NCBI GenBank assembly: GCA_002841335.1
Contig: PHEY01000001.1
Coordinates: 62,964-126,963, forward strand
Length of the DNA stretch: 64,000 bases
From: Actinobacteria bacterium HGW-Actinobacteria-2
GTDB lineage: Bacteria > Actinomycetota > Actinomycetes > Propionibacteriales > Propionibacteriaceae
Reading direction: 5' to 3'
Under the pieces are notes generated by a model that worked only from the letters and a program-made list of their open reading frames with translations, was not told the DNA's origin and did no database searches. Shown here one piece after another: positions 33,400-42,689 of this stretch. Position numbers and translations under genes: made by a program. Numbering within the stretch: the first letter of the stretch is position 1; each line of letters starts with the position of its first letter.

Positions 33400-35526
33400 T
33401 CAATCCGCTAGTGAAGGGGAGGTTTGGCTGATCAGCCAGGCCGTCTCGTAGGCCGCGTCCCGCCAGGCCCGATAGCGTCCAGAGGCGCCACCGTGGCCGC
33501 CGGCGAGCTCGGTCTTGAGCACGATCGGACGAGTGGAGCCGGACAGATACCGCAACTGGGCCACCCACTTGGCCGGCTCGGTGACCTCAACTCGGGTGTC
33601 GTGGACGTTGGTGGTGGCCAAAATCGCCGGGTATTGGCCCGGGTGGACGTTCTCGTAGGGCGAGTAGGACGCGATCAGGTCGTAGGCCGCCGGATCGTGC
33701 AGTGGGTCGCCCCATTCCTCCCATTCGGTGATGGTCAGGGGCAGCGAGGGGTCGAGCACGGTGGTCAGCGGGTCGACGAAGGGCACCGCGGCGTGCACCG
33801 CGGCGAAGGCGTCCGGGGCCTGGTTGATGACCGCACCGATCAGCAACCCGCCAGCGCTCCCGCCTTCGGCGGCGAGCCGTTCCGGACGGGTGTATCCGGC
33901 CGCGACCAGGTGTCGGGCGCACGCGATGAAGTCGGAGAAGGTATTCGGCTTGTTGGTCAGTCGGCCGTCCTCGTACCACCCGCGGCCGAGTTCGCCACCG
34001 CCTCGAACGTGCGCGATGGCGTAGACGTATCCCCGGTCGAGCAGGCTCAGCCGGGCGATGGAAAAGCTGGGCGACAGGCTGATCTCGTAGGCGCCGTAGC
34101 CGTACAACACGCACCCCGCGCTGCCGTCCAGCGGAGTGTCGGCGCGGTAGACCAGCGAGATCGGCACCTGGGTGCCGTCCGGCGCGGTGGCCCATTCGCG
34201 TCGCTGGACGTAGTCGGTGCTGCGGTACGGCCCCCAGACCGGGTGGTTCAGCACCGGACGGGAGCGCAGCACAGTGCGAGAGCCGTCGTCGAGGCGATAC
34301 TCCACGACCTGACCGGGAGTGACCAGCGACTGGTAGTGCAGGCGGATCCGGTCGGTGTCGTACTCGTCGCCGTCGTCGGCCTCGGCGGTGAAGATCGGCT
34401 CGTCGAAGGCGATCGGCTGCGCGGGCCCGGGTTCGCCGTCGGCGTCGCGGTAACGCAGGACGACCCGGTTGAGTCCGTCGCGCCGCTCGCTGATCACCAG
34501 CACCCGGTCGTAGGCGGTCACGCCGAGCAGGCGGACGCCGGTCTCGCCGGGCCAGACCGGCGTCCACTGCCGGTGGTCGGTGGCTTCCAGCGGGGCTTGG
34601 GCCAGCGCGAAGTCGATTGCGCCATCGTTGTGGCTGATGAAGAGGCGGTCGCGGGCCACCTCGACGTCGTACTCGATGCCTTCGCGGCGATCGGCCACGC
34701 TTCGCAGTCGCAGTTCGGCGGATTCGGTGTCGGCCAGCCAGGCCTGTGAGGTGTTCTTGCTTTCGGCGGCGACGATCAGCCAGCGGCTGTCCCGGGAGCT
34801 GTCCACGCCCAGCCAGAAGCGTTCGTCGGTCTCTTCAAGTATCAGCTCGTCGTTGGCGCGGCCGAGTTGGTGGTGCCACAGCTGGTGCGGACGCCAGGCG
34901 TCGTCCACGGTGAGGTAGCAGAAGGCCGTATTGCCGGCCCAGACACCACCGGCGGCGATCTCGGCGACCTCATCGTCGAGGAGTGCCCCGGTGCTCAGCG
35001 TGCGGAAGCGCAGCCGGTAGCGCTCGTCGCCGCGGGTGTCGGTGGAGTAGGCCAGCATCGTCCCGTCGGGGGAGATGGTGAAGGTGCCCAGCGCGAAGAA
35101 CTCCTCACCCTCGGCCAACGCCTGGACGTCCAACAGCAGTTCCTCGCCGTCCGGTGCGGGGCCGTCCGGTGCGGGATGGTCGTCGCGGCTGGCGGCGGGG
35201 CAGCGGTAGTACCGGGCGTAGTCCTCACCTTCGGTGGTGCGGGCGTAGTACCAGAACTCACCCAATCCGGGATGGCGGACGAACTCCGGCACGCTCAGGT
35301 CGGTCTGGCGGGTGCGGGCATCGAGGTCGTCGTGGATCGCCTGGCGCAGTTCGGCCTGGTCGGCGGTGACCGCTTCGGCGTAGGCGTTCTCCGCTTCGAG
35401 CAGGCTCAGTAGTTTGGGCTGTTCCTTGTCGCGCATCCAGGCATAGGGATCGACGAAGGTGCGACCGTGATGGCGGCGGGGCTCCGGGTGACGAGGGGCA
35501 ACAGGGGGAATCGGAGCAGCAGCCAT
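33400..35526 (-). CDS. ptrB: S9A family peptidase, oligopeptidase B type
   Basis: A 708-aa cytoplasmic serine oligopeptidase: an N-terminal beta-propeller (about 60-420) and a C-terminal alpha/beta hydrolase. The nucleophile is Ser557 in EGGSAGGLL; GCVLYGYGAYEISLSPSFSI, AHVRGGGELGRGWYEDGRL and NVHDTRVE (Asp region) with LAGGHGG (His) complete the triad region. The ATG at 35526 is preceded on the minus strand by TAGAGT with a 7-nt gap, hence leaderless; the longer upstream frame lacks homology. It is divergent from sigA. The family cleaves after basic residues in short peptides. Confidence 0.92.
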   Translation of the reverse strand: MAAAPIPPVAPRHPEPRRHHGRTFVDPYAWMRDKEQPKLLSLLEAENAYAEAVTADQAELRQAIHDDLDARTRQTDLSVPEFVRHPGLGEFWYYARTTEGEDYARYYRCPAASRDDHPAPDGPAPDGEELLLDVQALAEGEEFFALGTFTISPDGTMLAYSTDTRGDERYRLRFRTLSTGALLDDEVAEIAAGGVWAGNTAFCYLTVDDAWRPHQLWHHQLGRANDELILEETDERFWLGVDSSRDSRWLIVAAESKNTSQAWLADTESAELRLRSVADRREGIEYDVEVARDRLFISHNDGAIDFALAQAPLEATDHRQWTPVWPGETGVRLLGVTAYDRVLVISERRDGLNRVVLRYRDADGEPGPAQPIAFDEPIFTAEADDGDEYDTDRIRLHYQSLVTPGQVVEYRLDDGSRTVLRSRPVLNHPVWGPYRSTDYVQRREWATAPDGTQVPISLVYRADTPLDGSAGCVLYGYGAYEISLSPSFSIARLSLLDRGYVYAIAHVRGGGELGRGWYEDGRLTNKPNTFSDFIACARHLVAAGYTRPERLAAEGGSAGGLLIGAVINQAPDAFAAVHAAVPFVDPLTTVLDPSLPLTITEWEEWGDPLHDPAAYDLIASYSPYENVHPGQYPAILATTNVHDTRVEVTEPAKWVAQLRYLSGSTRPIVLKTELAGGHGGASGRYRAWRDAAYETAWLISQTSPSLAD

Positions 35527-35533
35527 GGGGCAA

Positions 35534-35539
35534 ACTCTA
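35534..35539 (-). promoter_or_regulatory. -10 element (TAGAGT, minus strand) of the oligopeptidase B gene
   Basis: On the minus strand TAGAGT ends 7 nt before the ATG at 35526 with no ribosome binding site: a probable leaderless start. Confidence 0.5.
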
Positions 35540-35653
35540 GGCGACGGGTCGGGTTGGGCGAACGCCCAAGTCGTGGCAGAATGGGACGACCAAGGGATTG
35601 ACAGCTCCCGGCTGTTGCATGCCCTTTGACCAGTTCGCTTGAGAGGTCTGCCT

Positions 35654-37033
35654 GTGTCTCCACGCTCATCTGCCGCTGCCGCGTCGGTTCCTGACGAAGC
35701 GGCGGTTGCCCCCAAGAGGCGTGTCAAGAAGGTCGCTGAGCCGGTGCCGCCGGTGACCAAGATCACCGAGGATCAGGTGTCCCCGGTGACCCCGGATGTC
35801 GACGACGATCCCGCCGAGGACGTGCTGGTCGAAGAGGAGTTGGTCGAGGACGAGCTGGATTCCGAGCTGTCCGACGACGACACCGAGGGAGTGGAGGTCG
35901 TCTCGGTAGAGGAAGTGTTGACCTCCCCGGACGCCAAGGTCGTCCGCGATGGCGATGACGTGGTGCTCACCGTCGGCGGCAAGAAGCGCGGTCTGGACGA
36001 TGTCGACGAGGCCGCCTTTGAGCCGGCCGAGGCCGCCAAGACCGAAGCCGAGATCACCGAGGACGGTGGTTTCAGCCTGTCCGACGCCGATGACGCCGAT
36101 GAGCCCGAGCAGCAGGTCATGGTGGCCGGTGCCACCGCGGACCCGGTCAAGGACTACCTGAAGCAGATCGGCAAGGTTGCGCTGCTGAACGCCGAGATGG
36201 AAGTTCAGCTGGCCAAGCGGATCGAAGCCGGCCTGTTCGCCGAAGAGACTCTGAACGAGGGCAACGTCCCTGGTGACACCGACGATCTGGAGTGGATCGC
36301 CGAAGACGGACGTCGGGCGAAGAACCACCTGCTGGAAGCCAACCTGCGTCTGGTGGTGTCGCTGGCCAAGCGCTACACCGGTCGCGGCATGCTCTTCCTG
36401 GACCTGATCCAGGAAGGCAACCTGGGCCTGATCCGCGCGGTGGAGAAGTTCGACTACACCAAGGGCTACAAGTTCTCCACCTACGCCACCTGGTGGATCA
36501 AGCAGGCGATCACCCGCGCCATGGCTGACCAGGCCCGCACCATCCGTATCCCGGTGCACATGGTCGAGGTCATCAACAAGCTCGCTCGCGTTCAGCGGCA
36601 GATGCTGCAGGATCTGGGCCGCGAGCCAACGCCGGAGGAACTGGCCAAGGAACTCGACATGACCCCGGAGAAGGTCGTCGAGGTACAGAAGTACGGCCGC
36701 GAGCCGATCTCGCTGCACACCCCGCTGGGCGAAGATGGCGATTCGGAGTTCGGTGACCTGATCGAGGACTCCGAGGCCGTCGTGCCCGCCGAAGCAGTGA
36801 ACTTCACCCTGCTCCAGGAGCAGCTGCACGACGTGCTGGACACGTTGAGCGAGCGTGAAGCCGGTGTGGTGAGCATGCGTTTCGGTCTGACCGATGGCCA
36901 GCCCAAGACCCTGGACGAGATCGGCAAGGTCTACGGCGTGACCCGTGAGCGGATCCGCCAGATCGAGTCCAAGACCATGAGCAAACTGCGCCACCCGTCG
37001 CGTTCGCAGGTGTTGCGCGACTACCTCGACTGA
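35654..37033 (+). CDS. sigA: Primary RNA polymerase sigma factor (SigA/HrdB/RpoD)
   Basis: The housekeeping sigma factor, 459 aa. Residues 1-165 form an acidic, low-complexity N-terminus with a basic patch (APKRRVKKV) as in actinobacterial SigA; region 1.2 starts at [20 protein letters not shown], and regions 2 ([40 protein letters not shown]), 3 and 4 ([20 protein letters not shown]) follow. GTG at 35654 is chosen because GAGAGG lies 8-13 nt upstream; TTG at 35639 is an alternative. Divergent from ptrB. Confidence 0.97.
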   Translation: MSPRSSAAAASVPDEAAVAPKRRVKKVAEPVPPVTKITEDQVSPVTPDVDDDPAEDVLVEEELVEDELDSELSDDDTEGVEVVSVEEVLTSPDAKVVRDGDDVVLTVGGKKRGLDDVDEAAFEPAEAAKTEAEITEDGGFSLSDADDADEPEQQVMVAGATADPVKDYLKQIGKVALLNAEMEVQLAKRIEAGLFAEETLNEGNVPGDTDDLEWIAEDGRRAKNHLLEANLRLVVSLAKRYTGRGMLFLDLIQEGNLGLIRAVEKFDYTKGYKFSTYATWWIKQAITRAMADQARTIRIPVHMVEVINKLARVQRQMLQDLGREPTPEELAKELDMTPEKVVEVQKYGREPISLHTPLGEDGDSEFGDLIEDSEAVVPAEAVNFTLLQEQLHDVLDTLSEREAGVVSMRFGLTDGQPKTLDEIGKVYGVTRERIRQIESKTMSKLRHPSRSQVLRDYLD

Positions 37034-37039
37034 GTTCGC

Positions 37040-37071
37040 CTTCGGCCTGGCCCGCCTTGGGTAGGCCGAAG
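37040..37071 (+). terminator. Probable sigA terminator
   Basis: CTTCGGCCT / AGGCCGAAG, a 9-bp perfect stem with a 14-nt loop, beginning 6 nt after the sigA stop. There is no clear U-tract. Confidence 0.5.
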
Positions 37072-37176
37072 ACTGTCACGGTCTTCCCCCGGTACGGTCC
37101 GGATTGCTAGGTTCGCGGTATTCCGCGCGTCGGGGGACGGGTTCGCGGATCACGGAGATTCGGGGGAATCGCTCCG

Positions 37177-37782
37177 TTGGACCGCAACACGCTTGCCCTG
37201 TGGTGGGGCCGAGTCATCGCTTTGCTGGCCGGTGCGCTGGTGCTCGCCGTGGGGTGGGTGCCCACGCTCGGCGCTGACCTGAGCCAGGACTTCGGTTCGG
37301 TGAGCTTTGCTGCGGGGCGGTTCGATCTGGAAAGCAGCGTGGACGGCCAGACCTTTACCAGCGACCGCGGGGAGGGCTCGGCCACCACCGATCGCATCCC
37401 GGTCCGGTTCCGCATCGACGCCCTCAGTCCGCAGCAGCGCGTGTACCTGCCTTTCGCCGTCCGGCTGGCGGCCGGGAGCGACTACGCCGCTCGGGTGAAG
37501 GTTTCCGCGGAGCCGGCTGGCGGCCTGCCGCCGGGACACTGGTGGGTGTATCAAACCGACAGCTTTGGCTGTTCAGCGTCCGCCGGCCTGGACTTGTCCG
37601 GTCTCGTGTTGGAGTCCGGAGACTTCACGCTCCCTGGAGCATTGACGGTCGAACAGCCCGCCGCCGGGCACGCGGGGGCGGCGGTGTACCTGTGCTTCGT
37701 GATGGCAGTGCGACCAGACCTGACCCAGGGCACTGCCGGTGAGCTCGGCTGGACGCTGCAGGGTGAGTCCCTGCCCAGCTAG
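37177..37782 (+). CDS. Exported hypothetical protein, TasA/SipW-substrate-like N-terminus
   Basis: A 201-aa protein starting at TTG (GGGGGAA upstream). Residues 9-32 form a signal peptide (WGRVIALLAGALVLAVGWVP, then TLGA). The mature part begins DLSQDFGSVSFAAGRFDLES, a pattern reminiscent of TasA/camelysin-type secreted proteins (a Ser/Phe-Ala-Gly-x-Phe-Asp-Leu block after the signal), and looks beta-rich with two cysteines (FGCSAS, YLCFVM). I do not recognise a firm family. It is flanked by sigA and a convergent S9 peptidase. Secreted or surface-associated localisation is likely; function is unknown. Confidence 0.65.
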   Translation: MDRNTLALWWGRVIALLAGALVLAVGWVPTLGADLSQDFGSVSFAAGRFDLESSVDGQTFTSDRGEGSATTDRIPVRFRIDALSPQQRVYLPFAVRLAAGSDYAARVKVSAEPAGGLPPGHWWVYQTDSFGCSASAGLDLSGLVLESGDFTLPGALTVEQPAAGHAGAAVYLCFVMAVRPDLTQGTAGELGWTLQGESLPS

Positions 37783-39659
37783 GACGCCGGCGTGAAGCCG
37801 TGCACCGAACCCAGAAAGGCGAGAGCCTCCTCGGCTACGGCGATGATCGTCGCAGCCTGGCGGAAGCCGTGACCCTCGCCGGGAAAGATGTGCAGGGCCA
37901 CCGGCAAGCCACGGGCGGCCACTGCGGCAGCCATCGCTTCAGCTTGGTTGGGCGGGACGACCTTGTCATCGGCACCTTGGAAGATCAGCATCGGGCACTG
38001 CAGCTGATCGAGGCGGTGGATGGGGGAGCGCTCCCGGTAGACCGCGCGTCCGGCGGGATAGGGCGCCACCAGGCGGTCGGTGTAATGGGCCTCGAACTTG
38101 TGGGTATCGGTGGCCAGTGACTCCAGATCGCCGATGCCGTAGAGGCTGACCCCGGCAGCGAAGACGGTGCTGGCGGTCAGCGCGGACAAGGTGGTGTAGC
38201 CGCCGGCCGACCCACCGCGGATGCTGAGTCGGTCACGATCCGCGCGTCCGGCCGCGACCAGGGCATTGGCGGCCGCGATGCAGTCGCGGACATCACTGAG
38301 GCCCCAGTTGCCGTTGAGTCGCTCGCGGTAGGCGCGACCGTAGCCCGAGGAACCGGAGTAGTTCACGTCGAGGATGCCGATGCCGCGACTGGTCCAGTAC
38401 TGCACGCCCAGGTTGAAGCCCGGGTCGGCGAAGGCGGTCGGCCCGCCGTGGCTCCACACCTGAACCGGCGGCAACTCGTCAGCTGGCGCTTGGTAGTCGG
38501 GGTTGGTGGGCGGGTAGAACCAGGCGTGCACCGGCCCGTCGGCCGACGTCCAGGTGATCGCCTCGGCGCGGGAGGCGAGTGCGGGATCCTGACCGAAGCC
38601 GCTTGCCGAGCGCAACGTGTCGCCGATGCCGGCCACCCAGTCGAGCTCGACCAGCTCGGCCGGCCGATCGGCATAGCCGAGCAGGGCCACGGCACGCTCA
38701 CCGGTGCCGGTCACACTCGCGGTGACCGCATCGGTGGGGAGTCGGTTCAAGCTCGGCTGTCCGGAGAAGTCGAGAACGCCGAGGTGCGCGAAGCCGTCCT
38801 CCAGCCAGGTGCAACCGATCCGACCGGCGTCGATGATCGCGTAGGGCGGGGGAGTGAGCACCCACAGCGGTCCGCAGAAGTCAGCCTCGGCCGGCCACAG
38901 TGCGGTCGCGGTGCCCTCCGACCAGCGGAAGAAGTTCCAGAAGCCGGTGGGGTCGTCCAGGTAGATCAGCGCGCCGTCGGGAGCCCAGGACGGGTACAGC
39001 GCCGCACTGCCGGCACCACCGGCGACCACCGTGGCATCGGTCGGGTCATCCAGCGGGGCCACCACGATCCGGGCCTGGTCCCAGGGCATGTCGGGGTGGT
39101 TCCATTCGCACCACGCCAGCTGGTTGCTCGTACTCAGACAGGGATGGGCGTAGAAGTCGGCACCGGCAGCCAGCACTGTGCCGCCGTCGTCGTTGCTGGT
39201 GTCCAGACTCAGCGCGACCACCGCCTGGGCTGGCTCGCCGTCGGCACGGTGGTCCTCGCGAACGGCCAGCAGTAGCCGCTGCGGGAGCGCCAGGTGCAGG
39301 GCTGCGTATCGCAGTCCGGGGATGCCGGCCAGCCGTCGAGCCGGTTGGTCTGCCTCGATCAACCAGACCGACGAGTCGGTGAACTCGGTGTAGGCCACCA
39401 GCTCACCGGCGGCGGTCCAGTCGCCGCCGCCATACTCGTTCACGGAGGTTCGGACGTTGGCGTCCGGCCCGGTGAGTTCGCGCACCTGTCCGGCCGCATC
39501 GCGCTGCCACAAGCTGGTTCGTCCGCGCTGTTGAGGGTTGCCCTCGCTCCACAGCGTTCGATCGGGCAGTGCGAGGCCGTGGCTGAGCCGCAGCGCGGCC
39601 ACGGTGAGATCAGCGGCGGCAATGGGGGAGACCCAGGAGCCGAAAGGTGCGGTGATCAC
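37779..39659 (-). CDS. S9 family peptidase (prolyl oligopeptidase / acylaminoacyl peptidase type)
   Basis: A 626-aa cytoplasmic serine peptidase with an N-terminal propeller and a C-terminal hydrolase domain. Ser484 sits in IRGGSAGGYTTL; LIFQGADDKVVPPNQAEAMA and IFPGEGHGFRQ hold the Asp and His. This is the dipeptidyl aminopeptidase/acylaminoacyl-peptidase branch (S9C), different from the S9A enzyme at 33400-35526. GTG at 39659 overlaps the macro-domain stop (GTGA), so the two are translationally coupled; the longer open frame upstream is the macro gene read out of frame. It overlaps the exported-protein gene by 4 nt at the 3' ends. Confidence 0.9.
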   Translation of the reverse strand: MITAPFGSWVSPIAAADLTVAALRLSHGLALPDRTLWSEGNPQQRGRTSLWQRDAAGQVRELTGPDANVRTSVNEYGGGDWTAAGELVAYTEFTDSSVWLIEADQPARRLAGIPGLRYAALHLALPQRLLLAVREDHRADGEPAQAVVALSLDTSNDDGGTVLAAGADFYAHPCLSTSNQLAWCEWNHPDMPWDQARIVVAPLDDPTDATVVAGGAGSAALYPSWAPDGALIYLDDPTGFWNFFRWSEGTATALWPAEADFCGPLWVLTPPPYAIIDAGRIGCTWLEDGFAHLGVLDFSGQPSLNRLPTDAVTASVTGTGERAVALLGYADRPAELVELDWVAGIGDTLRSASGFGQDPALASRAEAITWTSADGPVHAWFYPPTNPDYQAPADELPPVQVWSHGGPTAFADPGFNLGVQYWTSRGIGILDVNYSGSSGYGRAYRERLNGNWGLSDVRDCIAAANALVAAGRADRDRLSIRGGSAGGYTTLSALTASTVFAAGVSLYGIGDLESLATDTHKFEAHYTDRLVAPYPAGRAVYRERSPIHRLDQLQCPMLIFQGADDKVVPPNQAEAMAAAVAARGLPVALHIFPGEGHGFRQAATIIAVAEEALAFLGSVHGFTPAS

Positions 39660-40177
39660 AGCAGCCTGGCCAGTTCGTCGCGGAACGCGCGGTAGAGGGT
39701 GTCGTTGAACAACACGAAGCGCACCCGCTCGATGCCGGTACGCGGGTGTCCAGCGACCGCAAGAACAGCCACTTTGGCGGCGGTGGCCGGATCCCAGCCG
39801 TACACGCCGGCTCCGATGGCCGGGAAGGCGACGGTGGTGGCTCCGAGTTCGACGGCGACGTCGAGGCTGTGGAGGTAACAGGCGGCCAGCAGGGCTTCGT
39901 CGGTCTGGCCGGCGTGCCGGTTGGGGCCGACGGTATGAATCACCCAACGCGCGGGCAGCTCGCCGGCCTCGGTGGCGACCGCCTCACCCACCGGAAGGCC
40001 GTGGGGAAGGCGGGTGCGGCGAAGTTCCTGACACGCGGCCAGCAGCGCAGGGCCGGCGGCAGCATGCAGCGCACCGTCAACGCCGCCGCCTCCGGTCAGG
40101 GTGGAGTTGGCGGCGTTGACCAGCGCGTCGGCAACCTCACGGGTCAGGTCGCCCAGCCTGGCGTCAATGGTGTTCAC
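39656..40177 (-). CDS. Macro domain protein (ADP-ribosyl / O-acetyl-ADP-ribose hydrolase family)
   Basis: A 173-aa single macro domain. LVNAANSTLTGGGGVDGALH is the ADP-ribose-binding and catalytic loop (Asn-Asn and the Gly run), and FPAIGAGVYGW is the second phosphate-binding loop. This is the YmdB/MacroD type, which removes ADP-ribose from proteins or hydrolyses O-acetyl-ADP-ribose. GTG at 40177 is preferred because GATACT on the minus strand ends 6 nt upstream; TTG at 40180 would add one residue. Coupled by GTGA to the downstream S9 peptidase. Confidence 0.93.
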   Translation of the reverse strand: MNTIDARLGDLTREVADALVNAANSTLTGGGGVDGALHAAAGPALLAACQELRRTRLPHGLPVGEAVATEAGELPARWVIHTVGPNRHAGQTDEALLAACYLHSLDVAVELGATTVAFPAIGAGVYGWDPATAAKVAVLAVAGHPRTGIERVRFVLFNDTLYRAFRDELARLL

Positions 40178-40199
40178 CAACGCAGTATCCCAGCAAAAG

Positions 40200-40233
40200 C
40201 GAAGGGCCCCGGGAAGCTTCCCGGGGCCCTTCG
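40200..40233. terminator. Perfect palindromic terminator after the DUF7455 gene
   Basis: CGAAGGGCCCCGGG / CCCGGGGCCCTTCG around AAGCTT forms a fully self-complementary 34-nt element, 13 nt past the DUF7455 stop on the minus strand. Confidence 0.85.
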
Positions 40234-40246
40234 ACGAAGTCGTCGA

Positions 40247-40438
40247 CTAGGAAAGCTTGCTGGTCTCGTCCTGGATGGACAGGGCCACCTGGCTGAGCTT
40301 GGCGGAGTGCTCGTTGGCGTGGTGGCCACAGAAAAGCAACTCGCCCCCGGAGGTGAGGGTTACCCGCAGGTATGCCTGAGCGCCGCAGCGATCGCAACGA
40401 TCGGCTGAGGTCAAGGGCTCGGCGAACGTAGTGCTCAT
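40247..40438 (-). CDS. DUF7455-like small zinc-ribbon protein
   Basis: A 63-aa protein with CDRCGAQAYLRV near residue 15 and LLFCGHHANEH, a Cys2-Cys/His arrangement fit for one zinc. It matches the small actinobacterial protein found next to sigA and the parE/gyrB-like gene (Rv2708c-type, DUF7455). The ATG at 40438 is set by GAGGAAG; the longer frame is not homologous. It is divergent from parE and ends in a strong terminator. Function is unknown. Confidence 0.85.
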   Translation of the reverse strand: MSTTFAEPLTSADRCDRCGAQAYLRVTLTSGGELLFCGHHANEHSAKLSQVALSIQDETSKLS

Positions 40439-40604
40439 GGTCTTCCTCACTTTCCCACTCCGAAGAGTGTCTGACACCGGCTCCAACATCGGCAGCTGCT
40501 CTGTTTGTTCCCGGCGCTGCCAGTGTAGGCATGCCAGGGCAAACTTCGTCGATAGTCCAGCCGACACCGACACCTGAATACGCATAACTGTTACGCGGCC
40601 GAGA

Positions 40605-40610
40605 TAATCT
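40605..40610 (+). promoter_or_regulatory. -10 element (TAATCT) of parE
   Basis: TAATCT ends 6 nt before the GTG at 40617; an overlapping GATAAT is an alternative. No ribosome binding site lies between, so the transcript is probably leaderless. Confidence 0.5.
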
Positions 40611-40616
40611 CGGTCG

Positions 40617-42689
40617 GTGAGTACGACGAAGGCTGGCGAAGGTAGGGACTACGAGGCACGGCACCTGTTGGTGCTGGAAGGCCTGGAGGCGGTCCGCAAA
40701 CGGCCTGCGATGTACATCGGGTCCACTGACACCCGTGGCTTGATGCACTGCCTATGGGAGATCATCGACAACGCGGTCGACGAGGCCCTGGCCGGCTACG
40801 GCAAGAAGATCCAGGTCAGCCTCAACGCCAATGGTTCGATCACCGTGATCGACGTCGCCCGCGGTATCCCGGTCGACATCGAGCCACGTACCAAACTCAC
40901 CGGTGTCGAAGTGGTCTTCACCAAGCTGCACGCCGGCGGCAAGTTCGGTGCCGGGTCCTACAACGCCACCGGCGGTCTGCATGGTGTGGGTGCCTCGGTG
41001 GTGAACGCGCTGTCGTCCCGATTGGACGTGGACGTGGACCGCAATGGTGCCACCCACTCGATGAGCTTTCGGCGCGGGGTGCCGGGCGTCTTCGACGGCG
41101 ACGGCCCGGACGCCCCGTTCACCCCGGGCAGCCAACTACGCAAGACCGGGAGGGTCGCCAAGGGAGTCACCGGTACCCGGATCACCTACTGGCCCGACCG
41201 GCAGATCTTCCTTCCCGGCGCCGAGCTGTCGCTGAACCAGCTGATGGCCCGGGCTCGGCAGACCAGCTTCCTGGTGCCCGGCCTGGAGCTGGTGGTCACC
41301 GATGCTCGTACCGCTGAGGTGAGTGTGGAGTCGTTCAAGCACGACGGCGGCATCAGTGAGTTCTGCGAGTACTTGTCCAGCGGGACGCCGGTCTCCGATG
41401 TCGTTCGGCTGCAGGGGCAGGACTCGTTCACCGAGACCGTGCCCATGCTGGACGACGATGGTGCGATGACCCCCACCGACGTCGAACGCGAGCTGGACGT
41501 CGACATCGCGCTGCGCTGGAGCACCGACTACGACAGCCGAGTGGTCTCCTTCGTCAACATCATCGCAACCCCCAAGGGTGGCACCCACGTCTCCGGCTTC
41601 GAGCGCGGCCTGACCAGGGCATTCGCCCGTGGCTTCGAGGGCACGCGGCTCCTGAAGGCCAACGAGGAAGTGGTCAAGGACGATGTCTTGGAGGGGATGA
41701 CCGCGGTGGTCACCGTCCGGCTCGCCGAGCCGCAGTTCGAAGGCCAGACCAAGGAGGTCCTGGGCACTCCGCCGGTGACCCGGCTGGTCACCAAGGTGGT
41801 CGAGCGCGAGCTGGGCGCCTTCCTGACGTCCAACAAGGCCGCGGTGCGCAGCCAGGCGCGTGCGGTCATGGAGAAGGTCGTGGCGGCCTCGCGGACCCGC
41901 GTCCAAGCCCGGGCCCACAAGGACGCCCAGCGCCGCAAGAACGCCCTGGAGTCATCCACCCTGCCGGCCAAGCTGGTCGACTGCCGCAGCACCGACCTGG
42001 ACCGCACCGAGCTGTTCATCGTGGAGGGCAACTCGGCTCTGGGGACGGCGAAGCTGGCCCGGGACTCGGAGTTCCAGGCGCTGCTGCCGATCCGGGGCAA
42101 GATCCTCAACGTGCAGAAGGCCTCGGTGGGCGACATGCTGAAGAACGCCGAGTGCGCCTCGATCATCCAGGTGGTCGGCGCCGGCTCGGGGCGTACGTTC
42201 GATCTGGACGCTGCCCGCTACTCCAAGATCATCTTCATGGCCGACGCCGACTCCGATGGTGCCCACATTCGCACCTTGTTGGCCACCTTGTTCTTCAAGT
42301 ACATGCGTCCGCTGGTCGACGCCGGACGGATCTACAGCGCGGTCCCGCCGCTGCACCGGTTCGAGCTGATCAACCCCAAGAAGGGCGAGGACAAGTACAT
42401 CTACACCTACACCGAGGCCGAGTACCGGCGGAAGCTCGCCGAGTTGACCAAGCGGAACCAGAACTTCAAGGAACCGCAACGGTACAAGGGCTTGGGTGAG
42501 ATGGACGCCGATCAGTTGGCCGACACCACCATGAACCCCCGCCACCGGACGCTGCGTCGGTTGACCGTCGACGACGCCGAAGGCGCGACCAAGACCTTCG
42601 AGGTGTTGATGGGCAACGACGTCGCGCCGCGCAAGGAGTTCATCATCGAGGGCGCCTACACCCTTGATGCCGAGCGGATCGACGTCTGA
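40617..42689 (+). CDS. parE: DNA topoisomerase IV subunit B (ParE/GyrB family)
   Basis: The ATPase subunit of a type IIA topoisomerase, 690 aa. The GHKL ATPase has LEGLEAVRKRPAMYIGSTDT, EIIDNAVDEALAG, GGLHGVGASVVNALS; the transducer domain follows, then the TOPRIM domain with FIVEGNSALGTAK and MADADSDGAHIRTLL, and the C-terminal RYKGLGEMDADQLADTTMNP. Position near sigA with a separate parC matches the second type IIA pair of actinobacteria (parE/parC in Streptomyces) rather than gyrB by dnaA. Its stop abuts that of the convergent carbonic anhydrase with no gap. Confidence 0.92.
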   Translation: MSTTKAGEGRDYEARHLLVLEGLEAVRKRPAMYIGSTDTRGLMHCLWEIIDNAVDEALAGYGKKIQVSLNANGSITVIDVARGIPVDIEPRTKLTGVEVVFTKLHAGGKFGAGSYNATGGLHGVGASVVNALSSRLDVDVDRNGATHSMSFRRGVPGVFDGDGPDAPFTPGSQLRKTGRVAKGVTGTRITYWPDRQIFLPGAELSLNQLMARARQTSFLVPGLELVVTDARTAEVSVESFKHDGGISEFCEYLSSGTPVSDVVRLQGQDSFTETVPMLDDDGAMTPTDVERELDVDIALRWSTDYDSRVVSFVNIIATPKGGTHVSGFERGLTRAFARGFEGTRLLKANEEVVKDDVLEGMTAVVTVRLAEPQFEGQTKEVLGTPPVTRLVTKVVERELGAFLTSNKAAVRSQARAVMEKVVAASRTRVQARAHKDAQRRKNALESSTLPAKLVDCRSTDLDRTELFIVEGNSALGTAKLARDSEFQALLPIRGKILNVQKASVGDMLKNAECASIIQVVGAGSGRTFDLDAARYSKIIFMADADSDGAHIRTLLATLFFKYMRPLVDAGRIYSAVPPLHRFELINPKKGEDKYIYTYTEAEYRRKLAELTKRNQNFKEPQRYKGLGEMDADQLADTTMNPRHRTLRRLTVDDAEGATKTFEVLMGNDVAPRKEFIIEGAYTLDAERIDV

